A stretch of 64,000 nt of DNA. Origin: Pseudonocardia parietis (GTDB lineage Bacteria; Actinomycetota; Actinomycetes; Mycobacteriales; Pseudonocardiaceae). The stretch spans positions 3,348,001 through 3,412,000 of the forward strand of contig NZ_JAGINU010000001.1 of assembly GCF_017876315.1 (NCBI RefSeq), read 5' to 3'. Below are positions 1 to 9,937 of the stretch, one piece after another. The first letter of the stretch is position 1. The number at the start of each line of letters is the position of its first letter. Position numbers and translations under genes: made by a program. The notes beneath the pieces are model-generated. The model made no database searches and was not told the origin of the DNA. It saw nothing but the letters and a program-made list of their open reading frames with translations.

Positions 1-1011
1 ACGGGTCTCACCCGGCTCACCGACGACGAGCTCGACCACGACGCGATCAGCCCGCCCGAGGGCGGGTACGTCGTCGACCGGGCCTCGACCGTCGCGACGC
101 CTCCGCGATCGTCGGTGCTCGACGGAGACGGCCGGGTGCTCGTCGAGCTCGAGGCCCCCGACACCGCCGCGCTGGCGTCTCGCGGCTGGGCACCGCCGGA
201 GCGGTTCCGGGCCACCGCAGCCGACGGCCGAACCCCGATCTACGGGCTCCTGTGGCGCCCGCACGGGTTCGACCCGGAACGACGCTACCCGGTGATCGAC
301 CACGTCTACCCCGGCCCGATGGTCTACCGCACCTCCCCCGCCTTCGACACCCCTCCCTTCACCGGGGAGGCCGAAGCGCTGGCCGCGCTGGGGTTCGCCG
401 TCGTCGCCATCGACGGGCGGGGCACCGCCGGGCGCAGCAAGGCCTTCCACGACCACTCCTACCGCAACTTCTCGGCCGCCGGGTTCCTGGTCGACCACAT
501 CGCAGCGACCCGCCAGATGGGCGAGCGCCACCCGTGGCTGGACACCACCCGGGTCGGGATCACCGGCAGCTCCGGGGGCGGCTACGCCACCGCTCGCGCG
601 CTGCTCGCCCACCCCGACTTCTTCCGCGTCGGCGTCGCCCGGGCCACTCCCAACGACATCGGCAGCTACTACCCCTACTGGGGTGAGCGCTACTACGGCG
701 ACCTCGACGATGACGCCCGCCGCGACCTCGACAACGCACGCCTCGCCGCGAATCTCCAGGGCCGGCTGCTGCTGATCCACGGCGAGCTCGACGACAACGT
801 CCTGCCCGCCCAGACCCTGCGCCTGGTCGACGCGCTGGTGAAGGCCGACAAGGACGTCGACATGCTCGTCGTCCCCGGGGCCGAGCACCTGTTCAGCGGC
901 AGCAAGCACTACGTCCTGCGCCGCACCTGGGACTACTTCGTCCGCCACCTGCACGGTGCCGAGCCACCCTCGTACCGCCTCACCCCGCTCCCGCCGAGCC
1001 TGCCCGTCTGA
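1..1011 (+). CDS. S9 family peptidase, DPP IV-like, C-terminal part (cut by window edge)
   Basis: The frame is open to the left edge, so this is the last 336 codons of a longer gene. It holds the alpha/beta-hydrolase domain of the S9 (prolyl oligopeptidase/dipeptidyl peptidase IV) superfamily: a nucleophile elbow GSSGGG with Ser at about base 571, the acid in GELDDN and the His in GAEHLF. Peptidases of this type remove dipeptides or cut short peptides after Pro or Ala, usually in the cytoplasm in this lineage. The complete paralogue at 39434..41719 on the minus strand aligns along the whole segment (for example LEAPDT, YGLLWRPHGFDP) and shows that a beta-propeller should lie upstream of the window. 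No signal peptide can be judged. DUF418 follows after 29 bases and may be co-transcribed. Family assignment is firm; specificity is unknown. Confidence 0.9.
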   Translation, partial: TGLTRLTDDELDHDAISPPEGGYVVDRASTVATPPRSSVLDGDGRVLVELEAPDTAALASRGWAPPERFRATAADGRTPIYGLLWRPHGFDPERRYPVIDHVYPGPMVYRTSPAFDTPPFTGEAEALAALGFAVVAIDGRGTAGRSKAFHDHSYRNFSAAGFLVDHIAATRQMGERHPWLDTTRVGITGSSGGGYATARALLAHPDFFRVGVARATPNDIGSYYPYWGERYYGDLDDDARRDLDNARLAANLQGRLLLIHGELDDNVLPAQTLRLVDALVKADKDVDMLVVPGAEHLFSGSKHYVLRRTWDYFVRHLHGAEPPSYRLTPLPPSLPV

Positions 1012-1040
1012 CCGCAGCGCCGCCTCACGTAAGGATCGTC

Positions 1041-2219
1041 GTGTCAGCTTCTCCTCAACCCCTCGCAGGGCCGCTCTCTCCCACGCCGCCGTCGCAACGT
1101 CTGCTGGCACCGGACCTCGCGCGAGGTCTGATGCTGCTGCTCATCGCGCTGGCCCACTCCCGTCAGCTGCACGCCGGGGGCAACTCGTACGCCACACCTG
1201 CCGGTGGCGGCCCCGTCGACGTGGCCGTCCAGTGGTTGTTGACCTCCTTCGTGGACGGGCGAGCCGCCCCACTGTTCGGAATCCTGTTCGGCTACGGCCT
1301 CGTGCAGATGACCCGGCGTTACTCAGGCCCCAACGGCGACCCGGCGCAGGCCCGGCTCCTGATCCGCAGGCGCGGGGCCTGGCTGATCGTGTTCGGCATC
1401 GCCCACGTCGTCCTGCTCTACGGCGGCGATGTGATCGGCGCCTACGGCGCATTCGCCGTGATGTTCGCCGGGGTCGTGTCCTGGTCGAGCCGTCGCCTGT
1501 GGACGGTCATGACGATCACCCTCGCCTTCGGGGTGGCGGCCGCCTCCCTGCTCCAGCTGGTGACCCCCGCCGACGCACCATTGGCCGTCGGCCCGACGCT
1601 GCTCGACAGCGCGATCCTGCGCACTTCGGCGCTCCCGGTGCTGCCGATCGCCGCCGTTTCGATGGCACCGTCCGTCCTGATCGGAGTCCTGGCCGCGCGG
1701 ATGCGGCTGCTCGAACAACCCGACCGCTACCGGCCGCTACTGCGCCGGTTCGCCCTGATCGGGTTCCCGGTTGCAGTGCTCGGCGCGCAGCCCGTGGCCC
1801 TGCAGGCCGTGGGCCTGTGGACCCCCGACTCCCCGGCTGCCGACGCACTCGGCCTAGCCGTGTTCGCGGCCACCGGGATCGTCGGCGGGCTCGCGTTCCT
1901 GGCCGCGATTGCACTCGTCGCCGACCGGCTCGGTGACCGGCGAGGACCGGTCACGACCGCACTCGTCGCATGCGGTCGGCGCTCCATGACCTTCTACATC
2001 GCTCAGTCACCGGTCTGGCTGGTCCTCACCGAACCGTCACTGCTCGACCTCGGCGGCCGGCTGGGCGCAGCCACTGCCGCCGGGGTCGCCGTCGCCACCT
2101 GGGCGGGTACCGTCGTCATCGCCTACGCCCTGGAACGTACCGGGCGACGCGGCCCGTTCGAGGCACTCCTGCGCCACCTGACCTACCGCAGCCGCCCGCG
2201 CCCACGACCGGCTGCGTGA
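1041..2219 (+). CDS. DUF418 family integral membrane protein
   Basis: A 392-residue protein with about eight to ten hydrophobic segments. The N-terminal D-x-x-RG motif (DLARGLMLLLIALAHS) and the C-terminal block RRGPFEALLRHLTY are hallmarks of DUF418 proteins, which are often annotated as transporters or acyltransferase-like membrane proteins but have no proven function. The GTG start at 1041 is preceded by AAGGA at a suitable distance; the next in-frame ATG lies inside the first membrane segment. It begins 29 bases after the S9 peptidase stop, so an operon is likely. Neighbouring peptidases suggest a role in moving or modifying small molecules, but this is only context. Confidence 0.85.
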   Translation: MSASPQPLAGPLSPTPPSQRLLAPDLARGLMLLLIALAHSRQLHAGGNSYATPAGGGPVDVAVQWLLTSFVDGRAAPLFGILFGYGLVQMTRRYSGPNGDPAQARLLIRRRGAWLIVFGIAHVVLLYGGDVIGAYGAFAVMFAGVVSWSSRRLWTVMTITLAFGVAAASLLQLVTPADAPLAVGPTLLDSAILRTSALPVLPIAAVSMAPSVLIGVLAARMRLLEQPDRYRPLLRRFALIGFPVAVLGAQPVALQAVGLWTPDSPAADALGLAVFAATGIVGGLAFLAAIALVADRLGDRRGPVTTALVACGRRSMTFYIAQSPVWLVLTEPSLLDLGGRLGAATAAGVAVATWAGTVVIAYALERTGRRGPFEALLRHLTYRSRPRPRPAA

Positions 2220-2324
2220 CCTGGGAGTTTCTGGTTCTCGAGGACACCGGCCGGTGCCCATGTTGGCGCGGTGGGTGTCGACCCGACGACGGCAATGCCG
2301 AACTGATCGACTGGATCGCTCAGC

Positions 2325-2441
2325 ACGCTCCGGGCCCGCGGCTGGCGCGGAGGCCGCATCGTCTACGAGGGCACTCCACGCGACATGGTCACCGCGGCCA
2401 ACACACATACAGCGCTGCACCTGCGGCGCTACACGAAGGAT
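2325..2441 (+). pseudogene. Relic of a UvrA-like ABC ATPase C-terminus
   Basis: Bases from 2349 read GGRIVYEGTPRDMV followed by HLRRY, which is the end of UvrA and UvrA-like proteins. A few codons upstream, in another frame, lies GPAAGAE, the usual preceding block. The rest of the gene is absent and the two pieces are out of frame, so only a scrap remains. It lies just behind DUF418 and marks an old recombination joint. The match is short, so the call is tentative. Confidence 0.5.
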
Positions 2442-2529
2442 CAGGCTGCGCCTTCTCATCCAGCCGGGACCAAGCATCAGCCGGACCACGACAGCCGACC
2501 GGGCGCTCTGACCGGGCGCTCGCCGTGTC

Positions 2530-2567
2530 TAAACCTTCCTTCCGTTATTAAACCTTCCTTCCGTTAT
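2530..2567 (+). repeat. Perfect tandem duplication of a 19-bp unit
   Basis: TAAACCTTCCTTCCGTTAT occurs twice with no spacer (2530..2548 and 2549..2567). Its low GC content stands out from the surroundings. On the minus strand each unit contains GGAAGGAAGG. It lies in a 770-base stretch between DUF418 and merR that otherwise holds only a UvrA relic and GC hairpins. Confidence 0.85.
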
Positions 2568-2573
2568 CAAGGT

Positions 2574-2627
2574 GGCGCCTACGGCGCCGCGCCGCTTCGC
2601 CGGCCGGGGCGTGCGGCCTCCGGCCGG
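2574..2627. other. Cluster of GC palindromes with short loops
   Basis: GGCGCC-TAC-GGCGCC (2574..2588) is followed by CCGGCCGG at 2600..2607 and again at 2620..2627, giving nested hairpins next to the 19-bp tandem repeat. No gene is seen between 2442 and 2987. The cluster could be a terminator, a replication or telomere-like relic, or simple palindromic repeat DNA; the sequence does not decide. Confidence 0.4.
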
Positions 2628-2987
2628 TCCCCGTCCGGCGAGCGGCGGGAGTTGGCCCGCTGCATGAGCTGCGCCACGTTCTGTCACGCTGCCAGTTAGA
2701 CTCCTGACCGAGGTACGTGGAGCGCCCGGTGCGTGGAGACACGCACGCCGGGTGCCGCGGGCGGCCACGGGAACCGGACCGGGAGCAATCCCGGCACCGC
2801 GCCCGTGGCCGACCCATCCGGGCCCTCCAGGTGATCACCAGGACTTCAGTAATTCCATGATCGCTTTCGGGTCCGTGCTCTACCTGCAACGACACGCGGA
2901 CATCATCATTCGTCGGAGGCTAAGAATCCTCACGATCCGCCGTTGGGAGCGCGGTGCGTACGCTGACCGGGTCGAAGGAGCGAACCG

Positions 2988-3542
2988 TTGCTGAGCAGTG
3001 AACTCGCCACCCTCGCCGGTGTCACCGTCCGCACACTGCGTCATTACCACCAGATCGGGCTGCTGGCCGAGCCGCCGCGTTCGGCGGGCGGCTACCGGCA
3101 CTACGACGTGGGCCACCTCGTGCGGCTCCTGCGGATCACCCGGCTGACCGCGCTCGGCGTACCGCTGTCCGGGATATCCGCCGTGCTGGACGATCCGGCG
3201 GCCGCAGAGCGGCTGCTCGACGAGCTCGACCGGGAGGCGACCGCCGAGATCGAACGGCTGACGGCCCGGCGGGACAGCATCGCCGTGTTGCGCCGCACCG
3301 GCTCCCCGCCGGACCTGCCCCCGGAGCTCGCGGCGTTCCGGTCGGCCCCCGAGCCGGAGCTACCGGCCTCGGTGGCCCGCTACGAGCACGAGCAGCTGTT
3401 GCTGGTCGGGCACCTGCTCGGCGAGGCAGGCCATGCCGAGCTGGTCGACCTGCTCAGCTCCGGCGCGTCGGCCGCGGCTCCGCTCGTCGCGCGATTCTAT
3501 GCACTCGACACCGACACCTCCGAGGACGAAGTCGCGACGCTA
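2988..3542 (+). pseudogene. MerR-family regulator, 5' part, interrupted by an IS630-type element
   Basis: Starts at TTG (2988) after GGAG with good spacing. Residues 1-70 form a MerR winged-helix domain (ELATLAGVTVRTLRHYHQIGLL, then GGYRHYD), followed by a helical segment and the start of a TipAL-like effector region. The frame runs into the IS at the TA dinucleotide 3541..3542. Removing the IS and one TA joins the codons EVAT-L to VDDLVARLG in 5216..5409, restoring an uninterrupted frame to a stop at 5409 (about 249 residues). The original protein was probably a ligand-sensing activator. As it stands the gene would make a truncated protein with 11 IS-encoded residues at its end. Confidence 0.9.
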
Positions 3543-3572
3543 GTGGTTCCGGTCGTTAGTTCGTCGGGGGTC
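3543..3572 (+). repeat. Left terminal inverted repeat of the IS630-family element
   Basis: Shares the 20-base core TCGTTAGTTCGTCGGGGGTC with the complement of 5186..5215. The TAA stop of the small minus-strand gene is formed by this repeat (3556..3558). Confidence 0.9.
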
Positions 3573-3909
3573 TGAGGTCGTGCCAGGCGGTGGGGTCGTT
3601 GAGGTAGAGGCCGCAGGCGAGGTCGAGTGCGTCCTGGCAGGTCCCGAACGGGAGCCCGTCGGGGAAAATCGACTCGGCGTAGTCGTCGTGGCTGGCCCGG
3701 TAGATCGCGACCTGCCAGTCATGGGCCGATCCGACGTAGCGCAGCCGACACAGCGGCAGGATCTCGGTCTCGGTGCTGGCCCCGATGTAGGTGAACACGC
3801 CGTGGTGACGCATGTGCAGTTCGGTGATCTGGGGCCAACGCTCACGGGCCCGAGCGCGTAACCGTTGCCGCACGGAGGTCTTGGTCGACTCGGGGAAACG
3901 GGGCGCCAC
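3556..3909 (-). CDS. Small conserved protein carried inside the IS630-family element
   Basis: A 117-residue soluble protein, divergent from the transposase. It begins MAPRFPESTKTSVRQRL and contains the block IYRASHDDYAESIFPDG and, near the end, LACGLYLNDPTAW. I recall very similar hypothetical proteins beside IS630-type transposases in other actinomycetes, which would make it a passenger or accessory gene of this IS lineage; that memory should be checked. No known domain is visible, and the pattern of aromatic and acidic residues does not suggest DNA binding. It is divergently oriented from the transposase and ends within the left inverted repeat, so it moves with the element. Function unknown. 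Confidence 0.75.
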   Translation of the reverse strand: MAPRFPESTKTSVRQRLRARARERWPQITELHMRHHGVFTYIGASTETEILPLCRLRYVGSAHDWQVAIYRASHDDYAESIFPDGLPFGTCQDALDLACGLYLNDPTAWHDLRPPTN

Positions 3910-3996
3910 TTGCCCATCGTGACAGCCCTGGTCGGCGTTGCCCGGCCCTCGCGATCGACCGTCGGCCGCTGTTACGGGTGATCACGGCGTGTCGCG

Positions 3997-5187
3997 GTGG
4001 CCGAAATCGTGGTCGGGGTCGACAACCCGGGTGTGCCGGTCACCAGCCCGTTCATCATCGTGCTCACCGCGGCGGAGGAGGCGGTGTTGACCGCGCGGGC
4101 GCGCAGCGGGCGCACCGAGCACCGCGACCGGCTGCGGGCCCGGATCGTGCTCGCTGCCGCGGCCGGTGCGACCAACGCCGCGATCGCCGTCGAACTCAGA
4201 GTGTGTGTCGACACCGCGCGCAGGTGGCGACGACAGTTCGCCACCGAGCGCCTCGACGGTCTCGCCGATCGGCCCCGCACCGGGCGACCGCGCCGGTTCA
4301 CCGCCGTGCAGAGCGCGGCGATCACCGCGCTGGCCTGCACCCTGCCCGCGGAGACCGGGATACCGCTCTCGCGCTGGAGCAGCACCGAACTGGCCACCGA
4401 AGCGGTCACCCGCGGTATCGCCGAGACGATCTCGGCGTCCACAGTGCGTCGGGCGCTGACCCGTGCGGTGATCAAACCCTGGCAGCACCGCTCCTGGATC
4501 TTCCCCCGCGACCCGAACTTCGAGACCAAGGCCGCCCGGGTCCTGGACCTCTACGCCCGCACCTGGAACGGTGCACCGCTGGGCCCGGACGACTACGTGA
4601 TCAGCGCCGATGAGAAGTCCCAGCTCCAAGCCCTGCGTCGCCGCCACCCCGGCCGGCCCGCCGGGCCGGGCCGGACCCGCCAGGTCGAGTTCGAATACCG
4701 CCGCGGCGGGACCCTGGCCTACTTCGCCGCCTACGACATCCACCACGCCCGAGTCATGGGCACCATCGCCCCGAAGACCGGGATCGAACCGTTCACCGAC
4801 CTGGTCACACACGTCATGAGCTGCGAGCCCTACGCCTCGGCACGGCGGGTGTTCTGGGTCGTGGACAACGGCTCCAGCCACGCCGGACAGGCCTCGATCG
4901 ACCGCATGAACACAACCTGGCCGAGCGCGACACTGGTCCACCTACCGATCCACGCCTCCTGGCTCAACCAGGTCGAAATCTACTTCTCGATCCTGCAACG
5001 CAAAGCTATCAGCCCGGTCGACTTCGCCGACCTCGACGCCCTCGCCGAGCGCATCCTGGCCTTCCAAGACCGCTACAACCGCGCCGCGACACCCTTCGAC
5101 TGGACCTTCACCCGCCGCGATCTCCGCGCCCTACTCGACCGGATCGGCCCGCCAGAGCAGCCCAGCACCCTCACTACCGCCGCATGA
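3997..5187 (+). CDS. IS630-family DDE transposase
   Basis: 396 residues. The N-terminal 120 residues hold a helix-turn-helix (GATNAAIAVELRVCVDTARRW and the RPRTGRPRR linker). The catalytic DDE domain shows the three acidic blocks: SADEKSQ, WVVDNGSSH and HASWLNQVEIYFSILQRK. These match the IS630/Tc1/mariner pattern, in which the enzyme cuts at TA and duplicates it. Length is full for the family and no frameshift is seen, so the element may still be active. The GTG at 3997 is the first start in the open frame; a GTG about 12 codons later (PVTSPF) is an alternative. Confidence 0.92.
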   Translation: MAEIVVGVDNPGVPVTSPFIIVLTAAEEAVLTARARSGRTEHRDRLRARIVLAAAAGATNAAIAVELRVCVDTARRWRRQFATERLDGLADRPRTGRPRRFTAVQSAAITALACTLPAETGIPLSRWSSTELATEAVTRGIAETISASTVRRALTRAVIKPWQHRSWIFPRDPNFETKAARVLDLYARTWNGAPLGPDDYVISADEKSQLQALRRRHPGRPAGPGRTRQVEFEYRRGGTLAYFAAYDIHHARVMGTIAPKTGIEPFTDLVTHVMSCEPYASARRVFWVVDNGSSHAGQASIDRMNTTWPSATLVHLPIHASWLNQVEIYFSILQRKAISPVDFADLDALAERILAFQDRYNRAATPFDWTFTRRDLRALLDRIGPPEQPSTLTTAA

Positions 5188-5215
5188 CCCCCGACGAACT
5201 AACGAACTCGGCCAC
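5186..5215 (-). repeat. Right terminal inverted repeat of the IS630-family element
   Basis: Complement of the left repeat with five mismatches near the outer end. The transposase stop codon TGA (5185..5187) straddles its inner edge. Confidence 0.9.
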
Positions 5216-5409
5216 TAGTCGACGACCTCGTGGCGCGCCTGGGGCCGCTGGCCGAGCGGCTGAACGACCTGTCGCGGCTCGACCGGCGGTCGGCGGCGTT
5301 GCCGGACGAGCTGAGCGAGCAGCACCTCAGGCCGGTGCAGCACCGCGTCCTGCGCCGGGTCGAACAGCGGCTGACCGCGACTGGCAGTTCCTCCACTCCT
5401 ATGGCGTGA
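5216..5409 (+). pseudogene. MerR-family regulator, 3' part, separated by the IS
   Basis: Continues the merR frame of 2988..3542 once the IS and one TA copy are removed. It encodes VDDLVARLGPLAERLNDLSRL followed by a helical stretch and ends at TGA 5407..5409 just after TGSSSTPMA. The piece has no start of its own and is presumably not expressed as a protein. Confidence 0.85.
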
Positions 5410-5491
5410 CACACACCGCCCGGGCTTGAGTCCGACGCGACGTCGGGGTCTGAACTCGCAGGTGTTCACGACACGACACCTGGAGGCCTAC

Positions 5492-7414
<1,923 letters not shown>

Positions 7415-7417
7415 CCC

Positions 7418-7741
7418 GTGGCCTACCTGCTGCTCGCCGGCGCGATCGTCCTCGAGGTGATGGCGACGATCAACCTGCGTCTGTCCGAGGGCTTCACCCG
7501 GCTCGTCCCCTCCGTCCTGGTGGTGATCGGTTATCTCGGCGCTTTCGGCCTGCTCTCGCAGGTGCTGGCCGCCGGGGTACCGGTCGGGGTCGCCTACGGG
7601 ATCTGGGCCGCCGCCGGGGTCGCGCTCGTCGCGATCATCGGCGCGGTTCTGCTCGGCGACACCCTGACCCCGGTGCAGTTCGGCGGCATCGCGCTGGTCG
7701 TCGCCGGCGTTCTCACCCTGGAGCTCGGCGCCGCGCACTGA
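7418..7741 (+). CDS. Small multidrug resistance (SMR/DMT) efflux protein
   Basis: 107 residues in four membrane helices. Glu13 in the first helix (AGAIVLEVMAT) matches the proton- and drug-binding glutamate of EmrE, and YGIWAAAG matches the conserved YAIWAGxG segment with its tryptophan. GTG start three bases after the S9 peptidase stop, so the pair is almost certainly co-translated. The second SMR copy at 38131..38454 is close to 90 percent identical by eye and is paired with the same kind of peptidase. SMR proteins export cationic compounds or guanidinium in exchange for protons. The linkage suggests export of a product or substrate of the peptidase, which is an inference. Confidence 0.93.
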   Translation: MAYLLLAGAIVLEVMATINLRLSEGFTRLVPSVLVVIGYLGAFGLLSQVLAAGVPVGVAYGIWAAAGVALVAIIGAVLLGDTLTPVQFGGIALVVAGVLTLELGAAH

Positions 7742-7994
7742 CCCGTCACGAGTCGTCCGCAACCGGCGGCACCCGGACAAGGAGAAAGGTCCCCGTCGCA
7801 GCGGTTCCGCTGCTCGGGGCCTCTCTCACCCCTGGTGGTGGCCTTGCGCTCAGCCGGTCGTAGCACTTGATCTTGGGGGTTCGGCGGGACAGGATGCCCG
7901 CCGTGCGCGAGAACGGCCAACATCGCCTACCTGCACAGATTCGGGTCGCAAGGGTTGTTCGGGTCGCAAGGGTTGGTCGCCCGATGCTTGCGAC

Positions 7995-8215
7995 TGCCTG
8001 GCGGTCAACGGATCAAATGCATGCCCTCGCCGGGCGGGCTGGTCTCCGGGATGGGGACAGCCATCCCGGAGACCTCCCTCCGGGCTGCCACACGGACGAC
8101 CGTGGGCGGAGCGTGGCGAGGTCGGCCGGCGGTTGCGTCGAGGGCCGCCCACGGTCGTCCGCGCGGTCGGCTTGCAGCAGCTGTCGACGGGATGGCACTG
8201 GCAGGCGTGGGGGAG
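7995..8215 (+). repeat. Structured dispersed repeat, copy 1
   Basis: Starts with TGCCTGGCGGTCAACGG and then ATGCCCTCGCCGGGCGGGC, shared with copies at 10045..10451 and 43590..43899. A 22-bp stem pairs 8088..8109 with 8145..8166 (20 of 22). Compared with copy 2, two base pairs in this stem have changed on both sides. Downstream it keeps GTCGACGGGATGGCAC (8183..8198) and GGCGTGGGGGAG but lacks the tRNA-like end. No coding sequence is apparent. Confidence 0.7.
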
Positions 8216-8403
8216 TGCCCCTTGGGGCACATCTGGGGCACATGCGGCGCACAACAGCACAACATCCGCCGACACGACGCGGCAGTAGACGGACTGGTCA
8301 GCGGGATGCTCAGCGTGAACACGCAGGCTGGTGAGACGTCAGGTTCGCGTTAGGAGAGCGGGTCTCGTGGCGGGCGGGCGTCTGGGGCGCAGTGGGCGCG
8401 GTC
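8216..8403. other. Gap between repeat copy 1 and tetR
   Basis: No gene or relic recognised. It holds three short GGGGCAC-like direct repeats near 8224..8250. Confidence 0.5.
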
Positions 8404-9063
8404 TCACTCGGCCATACCGCTCCGGCCTCGCTGTGTCGTGGTGCGCAAGCTTTCCAAGGCGTCGTAGACGTGTTGCTGGGTCAGCTCGTGCGCCGGGAAT
8501 GGACGGTGGGCGGCCTCTGCGCGCAGACCGTCGAGGAGGAAGGCGGCTTGGCGTCGCCAGGCGGTGGGAGCGGCCTTGGCGGTCGCGCGGGCCAGTAGGG
8601 CGTTCGCGGCGAAGGTGAATACCAGGTCCGCGTTGGTGAAGTCGGGTCGGAGAGCGCCGGATTCCCGGGCTCGCGTGACGATGCGTTGCGCAGCGTCCTG
8701 TGTCCGGCCGCAGGTGGTCATGAGGCGCTCGGCGCCCGGATAGCGACCAGTGACCACGTCGGCGACGGCGGGGTCGGTGGCCTGGAGCTCGCAGAGCGTC
8801 TCGACGTAGTAGGCGAATCCCTCCCAGGCGTCCTCGAAGGAGAGGGCCTGCTGTGCGACCTCGCCCAGGATATCCGCCGCCCGGTCGGTCACGACCTCGT
8901 CGATGAGGGCCTCACGGGTGCCGAAGAGGTTGTAGAGCGTGCCGTGGCTCACCCCTGCCCGCCGTGCGATCTCTTTCAGCGGTACCTGCAGTCCCCGCTC
9001 CCGGAAGAGCTCGGCGGCTGCAGCCCGCAACTTCTCCGCGTTCCGCTGCGCGTCCGCTCGCAT
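8404..9063 (-). CDS. TetR/AcrR family repressor
   Basis: 219 residues from ATG 9063, chosen for GGAG upstream and for the family-typical start MRADAQRNAEKLRAAAAELF. Residues 10-55 are the TetR helix-turn-helix (VPLKEIARRAGVSHGTLYNLFGTREAL). The C-terminal part is a ligand-binding helical bundle of the kind found in actinobacterial TetRs. The frame is open for a further 62 codons upstream, but those have no ribosome site and overlap the likely operators. Divergent from the SDR gene at 9203, with two matched palindromes between them, so it probably represses both itself and the SDR gene. Confidence 0.92.
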   Translation of the reverse strand: MRADAQRNAEKLRAAAAELFRERGLQVPLKEIARRAGVSHGTLYNLFGTREALIDEVVTDRAADILGEVAQQALSFEDAWEGFAYYVETLCELQATDPAVADVVTGRYPGAERLMTTCGRTQDAAQRIVTRARESGALRPDFTNADLVFTFAANALLARATAKAAPTAWRRQAAFLLDGLRAEAAHRPFPAHELTQQHVYDALESLRTTTQRGRSGMAE

Positions 9064-9122
9064 CTGTTCATTCCTCTCCTGGTGGTCCGGTCCGGCCTCG
9101 TCACGCCTGCCCGCACGGAACT

Positions 9123-9136
9123 TGACCCTGCGGTCA
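9123..9136. promoter_or_regulatory. TetR operator candidate O1
   Basis: Perfect inverted repeat TGACC-CTGC-GGTCA in the tetR/SDR intergenic region. It is identical in arms and spacing to O2, 42 bp away centre to centre. Confidence 0.7.
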
Positions 9137-9164
9137 GCCTGCATGCTACCGTCATGACTGAAGT

Positions 9165-9178
9165 TGACCGATAGGTCA
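9165..9178. promoter_or_regulatory. TetR operator candidate O2
   Basis: Perfect inverted repeat TGACC-GATA-GGTCA, 25 bases before the SDR start codon. Its position fits repression of the SDR promoter. Confidence 0.7.
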
Positions 9179-9202
9179 GGATGACCGTGAGGAGTACCCG
9201 GA

Positions 9203-9937
9203 ATGCCCAAGGTGATCGCCGTACTCGGTGCAGGAACCGGACTCGGCACGTCCGTGGCCCGTCGATTCGGTCGCGAAGGCTTCCGCGTCGCCCTGGTGGC
9301 CCGTCGCCGTCAACAGCTGGATGCGCTCGTCGAGCAGCTGGCGGCGGACGGCATCGACGCCGCGGGCTTCACCGCCGACCTGTCCCGGCCCGCCGACGTG
9401 CCGGCGCTCATCGCGAGCATCCGCGACCGCTTCGGTCGCATCGACGTGATCGAGTACGGGCCGTTCAGCACCGAACAGAACCTTCTACCGGCCGTCGAGG
9501 TGGACGCCGAGGTGCTAGAGAAGGGCATGCCGATGTTCGTGCTGACGCCGGTGGAGGTGGTCCGCGCCGTACTACCGGAGTGGACCGAGCGGGGAGACGG
9601 TGCATTCCTCCTGACCTCAGGGGTCACAGCAGTCCACCCCGCACCCGGGCTCAGCGGCCTGGCTCCCCTGGGGGCCGCCGCGCGCAACTACCTCTTTTCG
9701 CTCCACGACGAGGTGGCCGACGCGGGCATCTACGCCGGGACCCTCTCGGTGGGGGCGGGAATTGAGCGCAGCGAGTTGAGCGCGCTCCTCGCTCGGCTCG
9801 GAACCGACGCGGGGGCGACCCCGTATCCGAGCGTCGACCCCGACGAACTTGCCGAGCAGTACTGGGACATGTACACCAAACGCGACCGGATCGAGCAGAT
9901 CTACCCCAGCTCTGAGATGTCCGGTGCGCGCGAGTGA
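9203..9937 (+). CDS. Short-chain dehydrogenase-like protein lacking the usual catalytic Tyr-Lys
   Basis: 244 residues with an SDR Rossmann fold: the nucleotide loop GAGTGLG at residues 8-14 and ADLSRPADV for the adenine pocket. The active-site region reads TSGVTAVHPAPGLSGLAPLGAAARNY, where a classical SDR has Ser then Y-x-x-x-K; here Leu and Ala fill the Tyr and Lys places. A non-catalytic, NAD(P)-binding sensor or an atypical reductase is therefore possible. ATG 9203 follows GAGGAG. The twin TetR operators upstream imply tight repression, probably relieved by a small molecule. No other gene follows before repeat copy 2. Confidence 0.85.
   Translation: MPKVIAVLGAGTGLGTSVARRFGREGFRVALVARRRQQLDALVEQLAADGIDAAGFTADLSRPADVPALIASIRDRFGRIDVIEYGPFSTEQNLLPAVEVDAEVLEKGMPMFVLTPVEVVRAVLPEWTERGDGAFLLTSGVTAVHPAPGLSGLAPLGAAARNYLFSLHDEVADAGIYAGTLSVGAGIERSELSALLARLGTDAGATPYPSVDPDELAEQYWDMYTKRDRIEQIYPSSEMSGARE

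Larger units (their letters stand above)
3543..5215. mobile_element. IS630-family insertion sequence, apparently intact, 1673 bp
   Basis: Inverted repeats of 30 bp (3543..3572 and 5186..5215, 25 of 30 positions identical) enclose a DDE transposase gene and a divergent small gene. The outermost bases are GTGG and CCAC, flanked on both sides by TA, the target duplication typical of IS630/Tc1/mariner elements. Both inner genes take their stop codons from the terminal repeats. The clean TA duplication and the restorable merR frame indicate a recent insertion. Confidence 0.92.

Noticed and set aside
2574..2627. Linear-replicon telomere
   Set aside because: The palindromes are few, internal to the window, and no telomere-associated genes are nearby.
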